The notes beneath the pieces are model-generated. The model ran no database searches. It saw only the letters and a program-made list of their open reading frames with translations, and was not told where the DNA came from. Both the position numbers and the translations under genes were made by a program. DNA of 64,000 nt from Variovorax sp. DXTD-1. Its GTDB lineage: Bacteria > Pseudomonadota > Gammaproteobacteria > Burkholderiales > Burkholderiaceae_C. The stretch lies in NCBI RefSeq assembly GCF_003984625.1, contig NZ_RWKH01000006.1, positions 1 to 64,000 of the forward strand. The letters run 5' to 3'. How positions within the stretch are numbered: position 1 is the first letter of the stretch; the number at the start of each line of letters is the position of its first letter. Shown here piece after piece: positions 9,165 to 17,898 of the stretch.

Positions 9165-9959
9165 TCAGATCAGGTTGCGCATGGCCTGCGCCGTCTCGCG
9201 CAGCACCGGCAGCACGCGCGCCACCGCGTCTTCGGAGCTTTCGTGACCCATGGGCATGGTGATGTTGAGCGCGCCCAGCAGCATGCCGTGCCGGTCGCGC
9301 AGCGGCACCGCAATGCCGCGCGAGTTCAGGTCGAGCTGCTGCTCCGACAATGCCCAGCCTTGTGCGCGGATGCGCGCCAGCTCGAGCTTCATGCGCTCCT
9401 TGCTTGCGATGGTGTGCGAGGTGAACACCTGCAGCTCACGCGTGGCGAGCCATTCGGCCAACTCGGCGTCGCCGCGCAGCGCCAGCATCAGCATGCCCGC
9501 GGCCGTCACCTGCGCCGGCACGCGCGCGCCGAGCACGTAGCCCGTGCTCATGCTTCGGTTGGGGCCGTTGCGCGCGATGTAGACGACCTCGTCACCGTCC
9601 ATCACGCTGAGGTAGGCGATCTCGTTCGTGCCGGCGGCCACGCGCTGCAGAAACGGCTGGACGATGCGCGGCAGCCGCGCCGAGTCGAGGTACGACTGCC
9701 CCAGCCGCAGCACGCGCGGCGTGAGCCAAAAGAGCTTGCCGTCGCTGGCCACATAGCCCATGTGCTGCAGCGTCAGCAGGTAGCGGCGCGCAGCCGTGCG
9801 GGTCATGCCGGTGCGCTCGCCGGCCTGGCTGGCGGTCAGGCGAGGGTGGGCGTCGTCGAAGGCTTCGATGATGTTCACGCCGCGCTCCAGGCCGGCGATC
9901 CAGTCGCGCTTGTCGAGCCCGGGCGGCGCGGGGGAAAGGTCGGTGAGATCGGTGCTCAT
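9165..9959 (-). CDS. IclR-family regulator of the PcaR/PcaU/PobR type
   Basis: A 264-aa regulator. An N-terminal winged helix (residues ~20-80: GLERGVNIIEAFDDAHPRLTASQAGERTGMTRTAARRYLLTL, shown here only as landmarks) is followed by an IclR effector domain. The GLERG...IIEAF opening and TRTAARRYL recognition helix are typical of the beta-ketoadipate regulators PcaR, PcaU and PobR. The ATG at 9959 matches the family N-terminus; the frame extends upstream without support. It is divergent from the AroE-like gene and adjacent to the shikimate/protocatechuate genes, so it is the obvious local regulator. Candidate operators lie at 10027-10041 and 18731-18745. Confidence 0.85.
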   Translation of the reverse strand: MSTDLTDLSPAPPGLDKRDWIAGLERGVNIIEAFDDAHPRLTASQAGERTGMTRTAARRYLLTLQHMGYVASDGKLFWLTPRVLRLGQSYLDSARLPRIVQPFLQRVAAGTNEIAYLSVMDGDEVVYIARNGPNRSMSTGYVLGARVPAQVTAAGMLMLALRGDAELAEWLATRELQVFTSHTIASKERMKLELARIRAQGWALSEQQLDLNSRGIAVPLRDRHGMLLGALNITMPMGHESSEDAVARVLPVLRETAQAMRNLI

Positions 9960-10026
9960 GGTGCGGGAGTTTGCCGTGCCGGCGGCGCTGCCGCGCTCCC
10001 CTCTCATCGGGATTAACCCTGTTTTT

Positions 10027-10041
10027 GTGCGATGAACGAAC
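10027..10041. promoter_or_regulatory. Candidate IclR/PcaR operator between the regulator and aroE-like gene
   Basis: The 15-mer GTGCGATGAACGAAC matches the perfect palindrome upstream of quiC (GTTCGATTATCGAAC) at 12 of 15 positions. It lies in the 200-bp divergent region between the IclR gene and the first AroE-like gene, where an autoregulated IclR protein would bind. It also resembles the PcaR site of pseudomonads as I remember it. Binding is inferred. Confidence 0.5.
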
Positions 10042-10159
10042 GCATCAAGACGATAGTCGTGCATTTCTGGTGCGAAGGGAGACGGGTTTGCGGGCCAAGG
10101 TGGATAAAGTGCGCCCTGGCGATGGCTTTGGAGCGATTGCCGCACAAAAGAGGCAAGAC

Positions 10160-11083
10160 ATGACCACCTCCATCACCGGCAGCACTTTGGCGTACCTGAT
10201 CCCCGGCGACCCCGTGCGCAACGTGCGCCTGCCGAAGATGTTCAACGCCGTGTTCGAGCGCTTCGGCATCGACGCGGTGCTGGTGCCCATGCAGGTGCCG
10301 CTGCGCGACTTTGCGGTGTTCCTCAAGTCGGCGTTCCTGGCCCGCAACGTGCGCGGCATGGTTATTGCGCCGCCGCACAAGCCGCTGGCGGTCGATTTGC
10401 TCGATGGGTGCGGCCTGTTCGGGCGGGTGGCGGGCTCGGTCAACGTGGTGCGCCGCATCGAGAACAACGAACTCGAGGGCGACCTGTTCGACGGCGAGGG
10501 CCTGCTGGGCGCGCTCGATCATTTCAACATTCCGTTCCGCGGCAAGCGGGTGCTGATCCTCGGCGCCGGCGTGAGCGCGGCGGCCATCGGCGTTGCGCTG
10601 GCCGAAGGCGGCACCGTCGATGGCGCGGAGCACATCGCCCTGTACGACACCTCGGCCGGCAAGGCGGCCGGCGTGGCGGCCAAGCTCGATGCGTTCTTCG
10701 ATGCCAACGTGGTGGCGGTCGACAGCAATGCACCCGAGGGCTACGACCTGGTCATCAATGCCACTTCGCAAGGGTTGGAAGAAGCCGACGCCCTGCCGGT
10801 CGACGTTGCGCGCATGGAGCCCCACGCCGCGCTGTTCGACATCTTGCTGCGCAACCAGCCGACACCGCTGGTGCGCGCCGCGCGTGCCCGCGGCCTCAAC
10901 GCGCAGGCCGGCTTCGAAATGCTGATCCAGCAGATGCCGCACTACTTCGCGTACTTCGGCCATGCCGAGGCGGCGCAGGGCCTGCGCAAGGACGCGGATT
11001 TTCTGCGCGAGATCATCTATCCGCCCGCCATGCATGCGGAGATTGCCGCCCCTCTGCGCTATCGCTCCGACAACGTCGCCTGA
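10160..11083 (+). CDS. Shikimate dehydrogenase-like oxidoreductase (AroE family), copy 1
   Basis: A 307-aa NAD(P)-dependent dehydrogenase of the AroE/quinate dehydrogenase family. The substrate-site residues are kept: Lys in APPHKPLA near residue 75, Asn in GSVNVV near 96, and Asp in EGDLFDGEG near 108. The Rossmann motif GAGVSAAAIG is near 135 and NATSQGL near 203. It diverges from housekeeping AroE, and a catabolic role is likely: oxidising quinate or shikimate to the 3-dehydro acid that quiC consumes. ATG at 10160 follows AGAGGCAAG. It leads an apparent operon with the TRAP genes, 55 bp downstream. Exact substrate unknown. Confidence 0.75.
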   Translation: MTTSITGSTLAYLIPGDPVRNVRLPKMFNAVFERFGIDAVLVPMQVPLRDFAVFLKSAFLARNVRGMVIAPPHKPLAVDLLDGCGLFGRVAGSVNVVRRIENNELEGDLFDGEGLLGALDHFNIPFRGKRVLILGAGVSAAAIGVALAEGGTVDGAEHIALYDTSAGKAAGVAAKLDAFFDANVVAVDSNAPEGYDLVINATSQGLEEADALPVDVARMEPHAALFDILLRNQPTPLVRAARARGLNAQAGFEMLIQQMPHYFAYFGHAEAAQGLRKDADFLREIIYPPAMHAEIAAPLRYRSDNVA

Positions 11084-11138
11084 AGGTGCTTGCGGCGCGG
11101 CGCCGAGCGGAACAATTTCAACAAGAGGCAAAAGAACA

Positions 11139-11741
11139 ATGACAAGAATCTTCTCGTGGTACTGCCGCGGGCTCGAAGGGCTCATGGCGCTGATGCTGGC
11201 CATCATGGTGCTGATGGTGTTCGGCAACGTGGTTCTGCGCTATGGCTTCAACTCGGGCATTACCGTGTCGGAAGAGGTGTCGCGCTGGCTCTTCGTCTGG
11301 ATGACCTTTCTGGGTGCCATCGTCGCGGTGCGCGAGCACGGCCACCTGGGCACCGACATGCTGATCTCGAAGCTGCCCACCTGGGGCAAGAAGCTGTGCC
11401 TGTATCTGTCGCACGGGTTGATGCTGTTCGCCTCGTACCTGCTGCTCACGGGCAGCTGGCAGCAGACGCTCATCAACTGGGACGTGAGCGCACCTACCAC
11501 CGGTGCCTCGGTCGGCATCTTCTATTTTGTCGGCGTGGTGTTCGGCGTCTCGGCCATCGTGTTCCTGCTGTACGACCTATGGCGTGCAGTGACCGGAAAG
11601 CTCAGTGACGCCGAACTGGTCATGGTGCATGAGTCGGAAGAGCAGGGCGACATCGACCGCATCAACGCCGAGCTCGCGCGGCGCGATGCCGAAGAGGCCT
11701 CTGCTGGCCTCCGCGGCGGCAGCGGCGCACGAGGCAACTGA
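11139..11741 (+). CDS. dctQ: TRAP transporter small permease (DctQ)
   Basis: The small membrane subunit of a tripartite ATP-independent periplasmic transporter, 200 aa with four hydrophobic helices (about residues 10-32, 45-65, 87-107, 130-150). The block SEEVSRWLFVWMTFLGA after helix 1 is the DctQ hallmark. The C-terminal ~50 residues are a charged cytoplasmic tail, longer than usual. ATG at 11139 has AAGAGGC and AAAGA upstream. The DctM start follows immediately (stop at 11739-11741, ATG at 11743). It pairs with DctM and the DctP protein at 13076. Confidence 0.9.
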   Translation: MTRIFSWYCRGLEGLMALMLAIMVLMVFGNVVLRYGFNSGITVSEEVSRWLFVWMTFLGAIVAVREHGHLGTDMLISKLPTWGKKLCLYLSHGLMLFASYLLLTGSWQQTLINWDVSAPTTGASVGIFYFVGVVFGVSAIVFLLYDLWRAVTGKLSDAELVMVHESEEQGDIDRINAELARRDAEEASAGLRGGSGARGN

Positions 11742-11742
11742 C

Positions 11743-13023
11743 ATGACGATCGCCATCTTCCTCGGTGCCCTGCTGGGTGCCATGGCCATCGGCGTGCCGA
11801 TCGCCTATTCGCTGCTGCTGTGCGGCGTTGCGCTGATGTGGCACCTCGACCTGTTCGATGCGCAGATCCTCGCGCAGAACGTGATCAACGGCGCCGACAG
11901 CTTTCCGCTCCTGGCCGTGCCCTTCTTCATGTTGGCCGGCGAGGCCATGAACCAGGGCGGCCTGTCGCGGCGCATCGTGAACCTGGCGCTGGCGGTGGTG
12001 GGGCACGTGCGCGGCGGGCTCGGCTATGTGGCCATCGTCGCGGCCTGCATCCTCTCGGCGCTGTCGGGCTCCGCGGTGGCCGATGCGGCCGCGCTCTCGG
12101 CGCTGCTGATCCCGATGATGGTGGCTGCGGGGCACGACAAGGCGCGCTCGGGCGGCCTGATCGCGGCCTCCGGCGTGATCGGCCCGATCATTCCACCCTC
12201 TATCGGATTCGTGATCTTCGGTGTGGCCGCCAACGTGTCGATCTCCAAGCTGTTCCTGGCGGGCATCTTCCCGGGCATCTTGATCGGCGCCTCGCTCTGG
12301 TTCACGTGGTGGTGGCTGGTGCGCAAGGAAAAGGTGCTGCCGCCGCCGCGCAAGTCCAGAGGCGAGATGCTCACCGCGCTGCGCGAAGCGACCTGGGCGC
12401 TGCTGCTGCCGCTGATCATCCTCGTAGGCTTGCGCTTCGGCATCTTCACGCCCACGGAGGCGGCCGTGGTGGCCGCGGTCTACGCGATCTTCGTGGCCAC
12501 GGTGGTCTACCGCGAGCTCAAGCCGTCGCAGTTCTACGCCATGTTCGTGTCGGCCGCCAAGACCAGCGCGATCGTGATGTTCCTGGTTGCGGCGGCCATG
12601 GTTTCGGCCTGGCTCATCACCGTGGGCGACCTGCCGGCCAAGCTGGTGGCGCTGCTCGAGCCGCTGATCGCAAGCCCGATGCTGCTGATGATCGTGATCA
12701 TGGTGCTGGTGATGGCGGTGGGCACCGCAATGGACATGACGCCCACCATCCTGATCCTCACGCCGGTGCTGATGCCGGTGGTCAAGGCCGCGGGCATCGA
12801 CCCGATCTACTTCGGCGTGCTGTTCATCATCAACAACTCGATCGGCCTGATCACGCCGCCGGTAGGCACCGTGCTCAACGTGGTGGCCGGCGTCGGGCGC
12901 ATGAAGATGGATGAGCTCACGCGCGGCGTGTGGCCCTTTGCGCTCGCGGAGTTCGGAATGATGTTCCTGATGGTCATGTTCCCGCAGCTCGTGATCTGGC
13001 CGGCCCGGCTGCTGAGCGGCTGA
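11743..13023 (+). CDS. dctM: TRAP transporter large permease (DctM)
   Basis: The large ion-coupled permease subunit of the TRAP system, 426 aa with about 12 membrane segments. Typical stretches are FPLLAVPFFMLAGEAMNQGGLSRR near residue 52, the SGSAVADAAAL motif near 107 and GPIIPPSIGFVIFG near 147. It moves a substrate delivered by DctP using a sodium gradient. It starts one base after the dctQ stop, so the two are translationally coupled. Sandwiched between two AroE-like genes, the system most likely imports a hydroaromatic or aromatic carboxylate; this is inferred from context. Confidence 0.92.
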   Translation: MTIAIFLGALLGAMAIGVPIAYSLLLCGVALMWHLDLFDAQILAQNVINGADSFPLLAVPFFMLAGEAMNQGGLSRRIVNLALAVVGHVRGGLGYVAIVAACILSALSGSAVADAAALSALLIPMMVAAGHDKARSGGLIAASGVIGPIIPPSIGFVIFGVAANVSISKLFLAGIFPGILIGASLWFTWWWLVRKEKVLPPPRKSRGEMLTALREATWALLLPLIILVGLRFGIFTPTEAAVVAAVYAIFVATVVYRELKPSQFYAMFVSAAKTSAIVMFLVAAAMVSAWLITVGDLPAKLVALLEPLIASPMLLMIVIMVLVMAVGTAMDMTPTILILTPVLMPVVKAAGIDPIYFGVLFIINNSIGLITPPVGTVLNVVAGVGRMKMDELTRGVWPFALAEFGMMFLMVMFPQLVIWPARLLSG

Positions 13024-13075
13024 GCTTCCTTCCCGCTATTCGCTTTCTTATTTCAACCCCGAGGAGACTTTCACC

Positions 13076-14080
13076 ATGAACAAATTTTTCAGCAAGACGC
13101 TGGTCGCCCTGGTCGCGGTCGCTGCCATGGGCGGCGCCGCCGCCCAGGTGAAGGAACGCACGCTCAAGTTCGCGTTCCAGAACCAGACCGGCCATCCGCA
13201 GGCACAGGGTGCGCAGAAGTTCGCAGACCTCGTTGCCGAGAAGTCGGGCAAGAAGATCACCGTCAAGCTCTTTCCGGGCGGCACGCTCGGCGGCGACCTG
13301 CAGACCGTTTCGGCCATGCAGGGCGGCACCATCGAGATGACGGTGCTCAACGCCGGCATCCTGACCGCGCAGGTGAAGGAATTTGCCGCCTACGACTTCC
13401 CGTTCCTGTTCAACAACGCGCAGGAAGCCGACGCGGTGACCGACGGCCCCTTCGGCCAGAAGATGCTCGCCAAGCTGGACGAGAAGAACCTGCACGGCCT
13501 CGGCTACTGGGACCTGGGCTTCCGCAACCTGACCAACAGCAAGCGCCCGATCGCCAAGGCCGAGGACATCGCGGGCCTGAAGATCCGCGTGATCCAGTCG
13601 CCGATCTACATCGACCTGTTCAACACGCTCGGCGCCAACGCCACGCCGATGCCCTTCCCCGAGCTGTATTCGGCGCTGGACCAGAAGGCGGTCGACGGCC
13701 AGGAGAACCCCAACACCGTGATCGCATCGTCGAAGTTCGCCGAGGTGCAGAAGCACATCACGCAAACGCGCCACATCTACAACCCGCAGGCGCTGCTCAT
13801 CAGCAAGAAGGCCTGGGACAGCATGAGCGCCGAGGAGAAGAAGATCATCGGCGACGCCGCTGCCGAAGCCACCAAGTTCCAGCGCGAGGCGTCCCGCGCC
13901 GCGGCCGATACCGCGCTCGACACGCTCAAGAAGGCCGGCATGACCGTGACCGAACTTCCGCCGGCCGAAATGGCCAAGTTGCGCGACAAGGTCAAGCCGG
14001 TGATCGACAAGTACACGGCCACCGTGGGCGAGGCGACGGTGAAGGAACTGATGGCCGAGATCGCAAAGGTCCGCAAGTAA
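13076..14080 (+). CDS. dctP: TRAP transporter substrate-binding protein (DctP)
   Basis: A 334-aa periplasmic receptor of the TRAP system with a Sec signal (residues 1-23, cut after AAA/AQ). The DctP family block GLGYWDLGFRNLTNSKRPI holds the conserved Arg (in GFRN) that salt-bridges the ligand carboxylate, and the Asn in VDGQENP is present. ATG at 13076 follows GAGGAGA. It is 52 bp after dctM and 16 bp before the second AroE-like gene, so the whole block 10160-14942 reads as one unit. The ligand is therefore an organic acid, probably shikimate, quinate or a relative. Confidence 0.92.
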   Translation: MNKFFSKTLVALVAVAAMGGAAAQVKERTLKFAFQNQTGHPQAQGAQKFADLVAEKSGKKITVKLFPGGTLGGDLQTVSAMQGGTIEMTVLNAGILTAQVKEFAAYDFPFLFNNAQEADAVTDGPFGQKMLAKLDEKNLHGLGYWDLGFRNLTNSKRPIAKAEDIAGLKIRVIQSPIYIDLFNTLGANATPMPFPELYSALDQKAVDGQENPNTVIASSKFAEVQKHITQTRHIYNPQALLISKKAWDSMSAEEKKIIGDAAAEATKFQREASRAAADTALDTLKKAGMTVTELPPAEMAKLRDKVKPVIDKYTATVGEATVKELMAEIAKVRK

Positions 14081-14096
14081 GTTCAACCACAGGCGA

Positions 14097-14942
14097 ATGA
14101 AGGACAGCATGATCACCGGCAAGACCACCCTCGTCGCGCACCTGGGCTTTCCCACCGAGAGCTTCAAGGCGCCGATGATCTACAACCCCTGGTTCGAGAA
14201 GCAGGGCATCGACGCGGTCGTGGTGCCGATGGGCGTGAAGCCAGAGGACTACCCCGCGGCCTTTGCCGCGCTGTTCCGGCTGACCAACATCCGGGGTGCG
14301 CTGGTGACCATGCCGCACAAGATCACGACGATGGGCCTGGTCGACGAGGTCACGCCGACCGCGAAGATCGCCGGGGCCTGCAACGCAGTGCTCAAGCGCG
14401 CCGACGGCAAGCTGGTGGGCGACCAGTTCGACGGCGCGGGTTTTGTGCGCGGCGTTCTGCGCAAGGGCTGCGCGCTCGAGGGCGCGCGCGTGCTGGTCTC
14501 GGGAAGCGGCGGTGTCGGTTCGGCCATTGCGGCGTCGCTGGCCGCCGCTGGCGTCGCGCAGATTGCGCTCTTCGATGCCCACGCCCCGTCGGCCGATGCG
14601 CTTGCCGGACGGCTGCGCACGCACTATCCCTCGCTTGCCGTTTCCACGGGCTCGGACGACCCGGCCGGTTTCGACGTGGTCGTCAACGCCACGCCGCTCG
14701 GCATGAAGGAAGGCGATGCGCTGCCTTTCGACGTCGACCGCATCGCGCCTTCGACCTTCGTCGGCGAGGTGGTCATGAAGTCCGAATACACGCCGCTGCT
14801 GCGCGCCGCGCTGGACAAGGGTTGCGCGGTGCAGGTCGGCACCGACATGCTGTTCGAGATGATTCCCGCGTACCTCGAGTTCTTCGGCTTTGGCACCGCC
14901 ACGGCCGACGAACTGCGCGCCGAGGCGAAGATCAGCTACTGA
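14097..14942 (+). CDS. Shikimate dehydrogenase-like oxidoreductase (AroE family), copy 2
   Basis: A second, diverged AroE-family protein of 281 aa. Landmarks: the catalytic Lys in TMPHKITTM near residue 70, Asn in GACNAV near 95, Asp in GDQFDGAGF near 109, the nucleotide-binding GSGGVGSAIA near 137, and NATPLGM near 198. Shared local context and the same residues as copy 1 suggest that both oxidise related hydroaromatic acids, perhaps quinate versus shikimate. Two starts are possible: ATG at 14097 and ATG at 14109, the latter preceded by AAGGA. It follows dctP by 16 bp. Confidence 0.72.
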   Translation: MKDSMITGKTTLVAHLGFPTESFKAPMIYNPWFEKQGIDAVVVPMGVKPEDYPAAFAALFRLTNIRGALVTMPHKITTMGLVDEVTPTAKIAGACNAVLKRADGKLVGDQFDGAGFVRGVLRKGCALEGARVLVSGSGGVGSAIAASLAAAGVAQIALFDAHAPSADALAGRLRTHYPSLAVSTGSDDPAGFDVVVNATPLGMKEGDALPFDVDRIAPSTFVGEVVMKSEYTPLLRAALDKGCAVQVGTDMLFEMIPAYLEFFGFGTATADELRAEAKISY

Positions 14943-15041
14943 GTTGCGACCGACGCAAACGCCTACGGGCCACGGGCGGGGTGCAAACGCGGTGTAATCC
15001 CGGTTCGCCCGCCCGATTTTTTGATGCAAGAGGCGTTCACC

Positions 15042-16253
15042 ATGAGTATTTTCGAAGGCTTTCTTTCCACTTCCGAAACACTTTCAGCCTTCAGCGATCG
15101 CAATTTCGTCGACGCCATGCTGCGCTTCGAGGCGGCGCTCACCCGAGCGCAGGCCGCCGTCGGGCTGGTGCCTGAATCGGCCGCGCATTCGATTGTCGGC
15201 AGCTGCAAGGTCGAGCTGTTCGACGTGGCGAAGATCGTGCGCGACAGCGGCCGCGCGGGCAGCGTTGCAATTCCGCTGGTCAAGGCACTGAAAGAGGCCG
15301 TGGGCCTGTTCAACGCGGAGGCCGTGCCCTTCGTGCATTTCGGCAGCACCAGCCAGGACGTGATCGACACGGCCATGGCATTGGTCACGCGCGAGAGCAT
15401 GGCGCTCATCGAGAAAGACCTCGATCGCGCCATCGATGCGCTGCTCCAGCATGCCGCGCAGCACGCCGCCACGCCGATTCTTGCGCGCACCCTGATGCAG
15501 CCGGCCTCGGTCACCAGCTTCGGCCTCAAGTGCGCGGGCTGGGCCGCGCCGCTGGTGCGCAGCCGCGTGCGCTTGCGCACCGCCGCGCGCCATGCCCTGA
15601 ACGTGCAGCTCGGCGGAGCCGTCGGCACGCTCTCGCAGATGAAGGGGCAGGGCCCGGCCGTGGTGCAGCGCGTGGCGGACGAGCTCGGCCTCGGCAACGC
15701 CGGCGCCACGTGGCACACGCAGCGTGACGAATGGGTCGCGCTCGGTTGCGAGCTGGGCCTGCTCACCGGCAGCCTGGGCAAGATCGCGCGCGACATCTCG
15801 CTCATGGGCCAGTACGAAGTCGGCGAGGTGGCCGAACCCACCGAGCCTGGCCGTGGCGGCTCTTCGGCGATGCCGCACAAGCGCAACCCCGTGGCCTCGA
15901 TGGTGGCGCTGGCTGCGGCGCAGCGTGCACCGCAGCGCGTGGCCGCACTGCTGGCCGCCATGCCGCAGGAACACGAGCGCGCTCTCGGCGGCTGGCAGGC
16001 CGAGCTGGCCGAATGGCCGCAACTGCTGATGTCCGCGCACGGCAGCGCGCGTGCGCTGGCCGGTGCGCTGCCGGGCCTGCAGATCGACGCGGCGCGCATG
16101 CGCGCCAACATCGATGCCCTGCGCTCGGAGCTGCCGCGCGAAGCGGCGGACGAATGGTTCAGCCCGGCCCTCGCCGGCCCGGCGGGCGAAACCGCGCTGC
16201 GCCAGGTGGCGGCGCTGCGTGACCAACTGACTGCGAAAGACATCTCCCGATGA
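15042..16253 (+). CDS. pcaB: 3-carboxy-cis,cis-muconate cycloisomerase
   Basis: Cyclises 3-carboxymuconate to 4-carboxymuconolactone in the protocatechuate branch of the beta-ketoadipate pathway. The 403-aa product belongs to the fumarase/adenylosuccinate lyase superfamily; the signature SSAMPHKRNP is near residue 280 and the substrate-site FGSTSQD near 101. The ATG at 15042 has AAGAGG 8 bp upstream and gives the standard MSIFEGFLS start. Its stop overlaps the pcaC start (ATGA). It is about 100 bp after the second AroE-like gene. It differs from housekeeping purB by length and neighbours. Confidence 0.92.
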   Translation: MSIFEGFLSTSETLSAFSDRNFVDAMLRFEAALTRAQAAVGLVPESAAHSIVGSCKVELFDVAKIVRDSGRAGSVAIPLVKALKEAVGLFNAEAVPFVHFGSTSQDVIDTAMALVTRESMALIEKDLDRAIDALLQHAAQHAATPILARTLMQPASVTSFGLKCAGWAAPLVRSRVRLRTAARHALNVQLGGAVGTLSQMKGQGPAVVQRVADELGLGNAGATWHTQRDEWVALGCELGLLTGSLGKIARDISLMGQYEVGEVAEPTEPGRGGSSAMPHKRNPVASMVALAAAQRAPQRVAALLAAMPQEHERALGGWQAELAEWPQLLMSAHGSARALAGALPGLQIDAARMRANIDALRSELPREAADEWFSPALAGPAGETALRQVAALRDQLTAKDISR

Positions 16254-16678
16254 CCGATCCGAAAAGCACACCTCCCGCCGGCGACTACGAAGCGGGCCTC
16301 GTCAATCGCCGGCGCGTGCTCGGCGATGCCTGGGTCGACAAGTCGCTGGCCAACCGCAACGAGTTCAACGCCGAGTTCCAGGAGCTCATCACGCGCCACG
16401 CGTGGAACGACATCTGGGGCCGGCCCGCGCTGGGCGACAAGACGCGCCGCTACATGGTGCTGTCGATGATGCTGGGCATCCATGCGTATGAAGAATTTGC
16501 CATGCACGTGCGCGCGGCGCTCGACGGTCCGCCCGAATCGCGCCTGACGCCGGAGGACATCAAGGAAGTCATCATGATGGCGGCCATCTACTGCGGCGTG
16601 CCGGTGGCCAACCATGCCTTCGGCATTGCGACCGGCATCTTGCGGGAGAAGGGCCTGCTGGCAGCAGCCCCGCAGTGA
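16250..16678 (+). CDS. pcaC: 4-carboxymuconolactone decarboxylase
   Basis: Decarboxylates 4-carboxymuconolactone to beta-ketoadipate enol-lactone, the step after pcaB. The 142-aa length is normal for a stand-alone PcaC. Recognisable blocks are EFQELITRHAWNDIWGRPAL (residues ~39-58), RRYMVLSMMLGIHAYEEFAMH and the C-terminal AAIYCGVPVANHAF containing a conserved His. The start overlaps the pcaB stop, and the stop overlaps the GTG of the MFS gene, so the run is tightly coupled. In some bacteria pcaC is fused to pcaD (pcaL); here they are separate with a permease gene between. Confidence 0.93.
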   Translation: MTDPKSTPPAGDYEAGLVNRRRVLGDAWVDKSLANRNEFNAEFQELITRHAWNDIWGRPALGDKTRRYMVLSMMLGIHAYEEFAMHVRAALDGPPESRLTPEDIKEVIMMAAIYCGVPVANHAFGIATGILREKGLLAAAPQ

Positions 16679-17898
16679 CCGGGCCCACGGATATTCGCAA
16701 GAGCCGTTTCGACGTCGGCTTTGGCTTGCTGCTGCCGCTGCTCCTGGCGGCCCAGCCTGTGGCCACCGACAGCTACCTGCCGGCGTTGCCCGCCATCGCC
16801 AAGGAACTGGGCTCGGCCAGCACCAGCCTCACGCTCTTCGTGCTGGCCTTCGGTTTTGCGCAGTTGCTGTGCGGGCCGCTGGCCGATCGCTTCGGACGCC
16901 GGCCGGTGCTTCTGGCGGGGCTTGGCTGCTACGTGATTGCGGCGCTCGGCGGCGCCTTTGCGGGCAGCGTGGCGGTGCTTGCGGGCTGGCGCACGCTGCA
17001 GGGCTTTTCGATGGCGGCCATTCTGGTTTGTGCGCGCGCCGCGGTGCGCGACCTGTATCCCGCGCACGAGGGGCCGCACGTCATGGCGCGCGGGCTCACC
17101 GGGCTGGGCGTGGTGGGGCTGCTCGCACCGCTGGTGGGCGCGTGGCTGGTGCAGGGGGCCGGCTGGCGCTGGGTGATGGCGTCGATGTCGCTCTACGCGC
17201 TGGTGCTCTTTGCGCTCTGCTGGCGTTCGTTCGGCGAAACGCGTCGGCCGTTGGCGGGCGACGTTTCCGCGCCGCGCGGCAGTGCACGCGCCGTGTTCGC
17301 GAGCCGCAGCTTTCGCGCCTGGGCTTCGGTGGCCGCAACCACCTACGGCGGCCTGTTCTGCTTTCTGCTGCTGTCGCCAATGGTCTACATCGGCTACCTG
17401 GGCTGGTCGCCCGCGATGTACGGCTGGATTCCGGCGGGCGGTTCGCTGGTCTACATCTTCAGCACCACGACGTGCCGGCGCCTGCTGCGCAAATACGGGC
17501 CCGTGCACACCGTTCAGCTTGGCGCTACCCTGAGCATTGCCGGGGCAACGATCCAGGCGCTGGGCTGCTGGCTGGCGCCGCACAGCGCGGTGCCGCTGCT
17601 TGTGGGCCACGCCGTCTATTGCCTTGGCCACGGCATCCACCAGCCTTGCGGCCAGGCCGGGGCGGTGGGCGACTTGCCGCACCTGGCGGGCCGCGCCGTG
17701 TCGTGGTCGGGCTTCGGCATGATGATGGTTGCATTCAGCGTCGGGCAAATTGCGGCACAGTTTGTCGACACCGGTTACTCGAACGGCGCCTGGCCGATGG
17801 TCGTGCCGATGCTGCTCGCGGGCTGCGGGTTGCTGGCCATCGCGTTCCTCTGGCTGCCGCGTCTTCAACACCCGATGAAAGAAAAGGAATCAACATGA
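16675..17898 (+). CDS. MFS transporter (Bcr/CflA-type) within the pca operon
   Basis: A 407-aa, 12-helix inner-membrane carrier. ATDSYLPALPAIAKELG near residues 32-47 and LADRFGRRPVLLAG near 64 are the hallmarks of the Bcr/CflA drug-resistance group. It starts with GTG at 16675 inside the pcaC stop and ends overlapping the pcaD ATG, so it is embedded in the pathway operon. Despite its multidrug-type sequence, the position argues for import of the growth substrate or export of a pathway intermediate. The substrate cannot be told from the sequence. Confidence 0.82.
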   Translation: MTGPTDIRKSRFDVGFGLLLPLLLAAQPVATDSYLPALPAIAKELGSASTSLTLFVLAFGFAQLLCGPLADRFGRRPVLLAGLGCYVIAALGGAFAGSVAVLAGWRTLQGFSMAAILVCARAAVRDLYPAHEGPHVMARGLTGLGVVGLLAPLVGAWLVQGAGWRWVMASMSLYALVLFALCWRSFGETRRPLAGDVSAPRGSARAVFASRSFRAWASVAATTYGGLFCFLLLSPMVYIGYLGWSPAMYGWIPAGGSLVYIFSTTTCRRLLRKYGPVHTVQLGATLSIAGATIQALGCWLAPHSAVPLLVGHAVYCLGHGIHQPCGQAGAVGDLPHLAGRAVSWSGFGMMMVAFSVGQIAAQFVDTGYSNGAWPMVVPMLLAGCGLLAIAFLWLPRLQHPMKEKEST

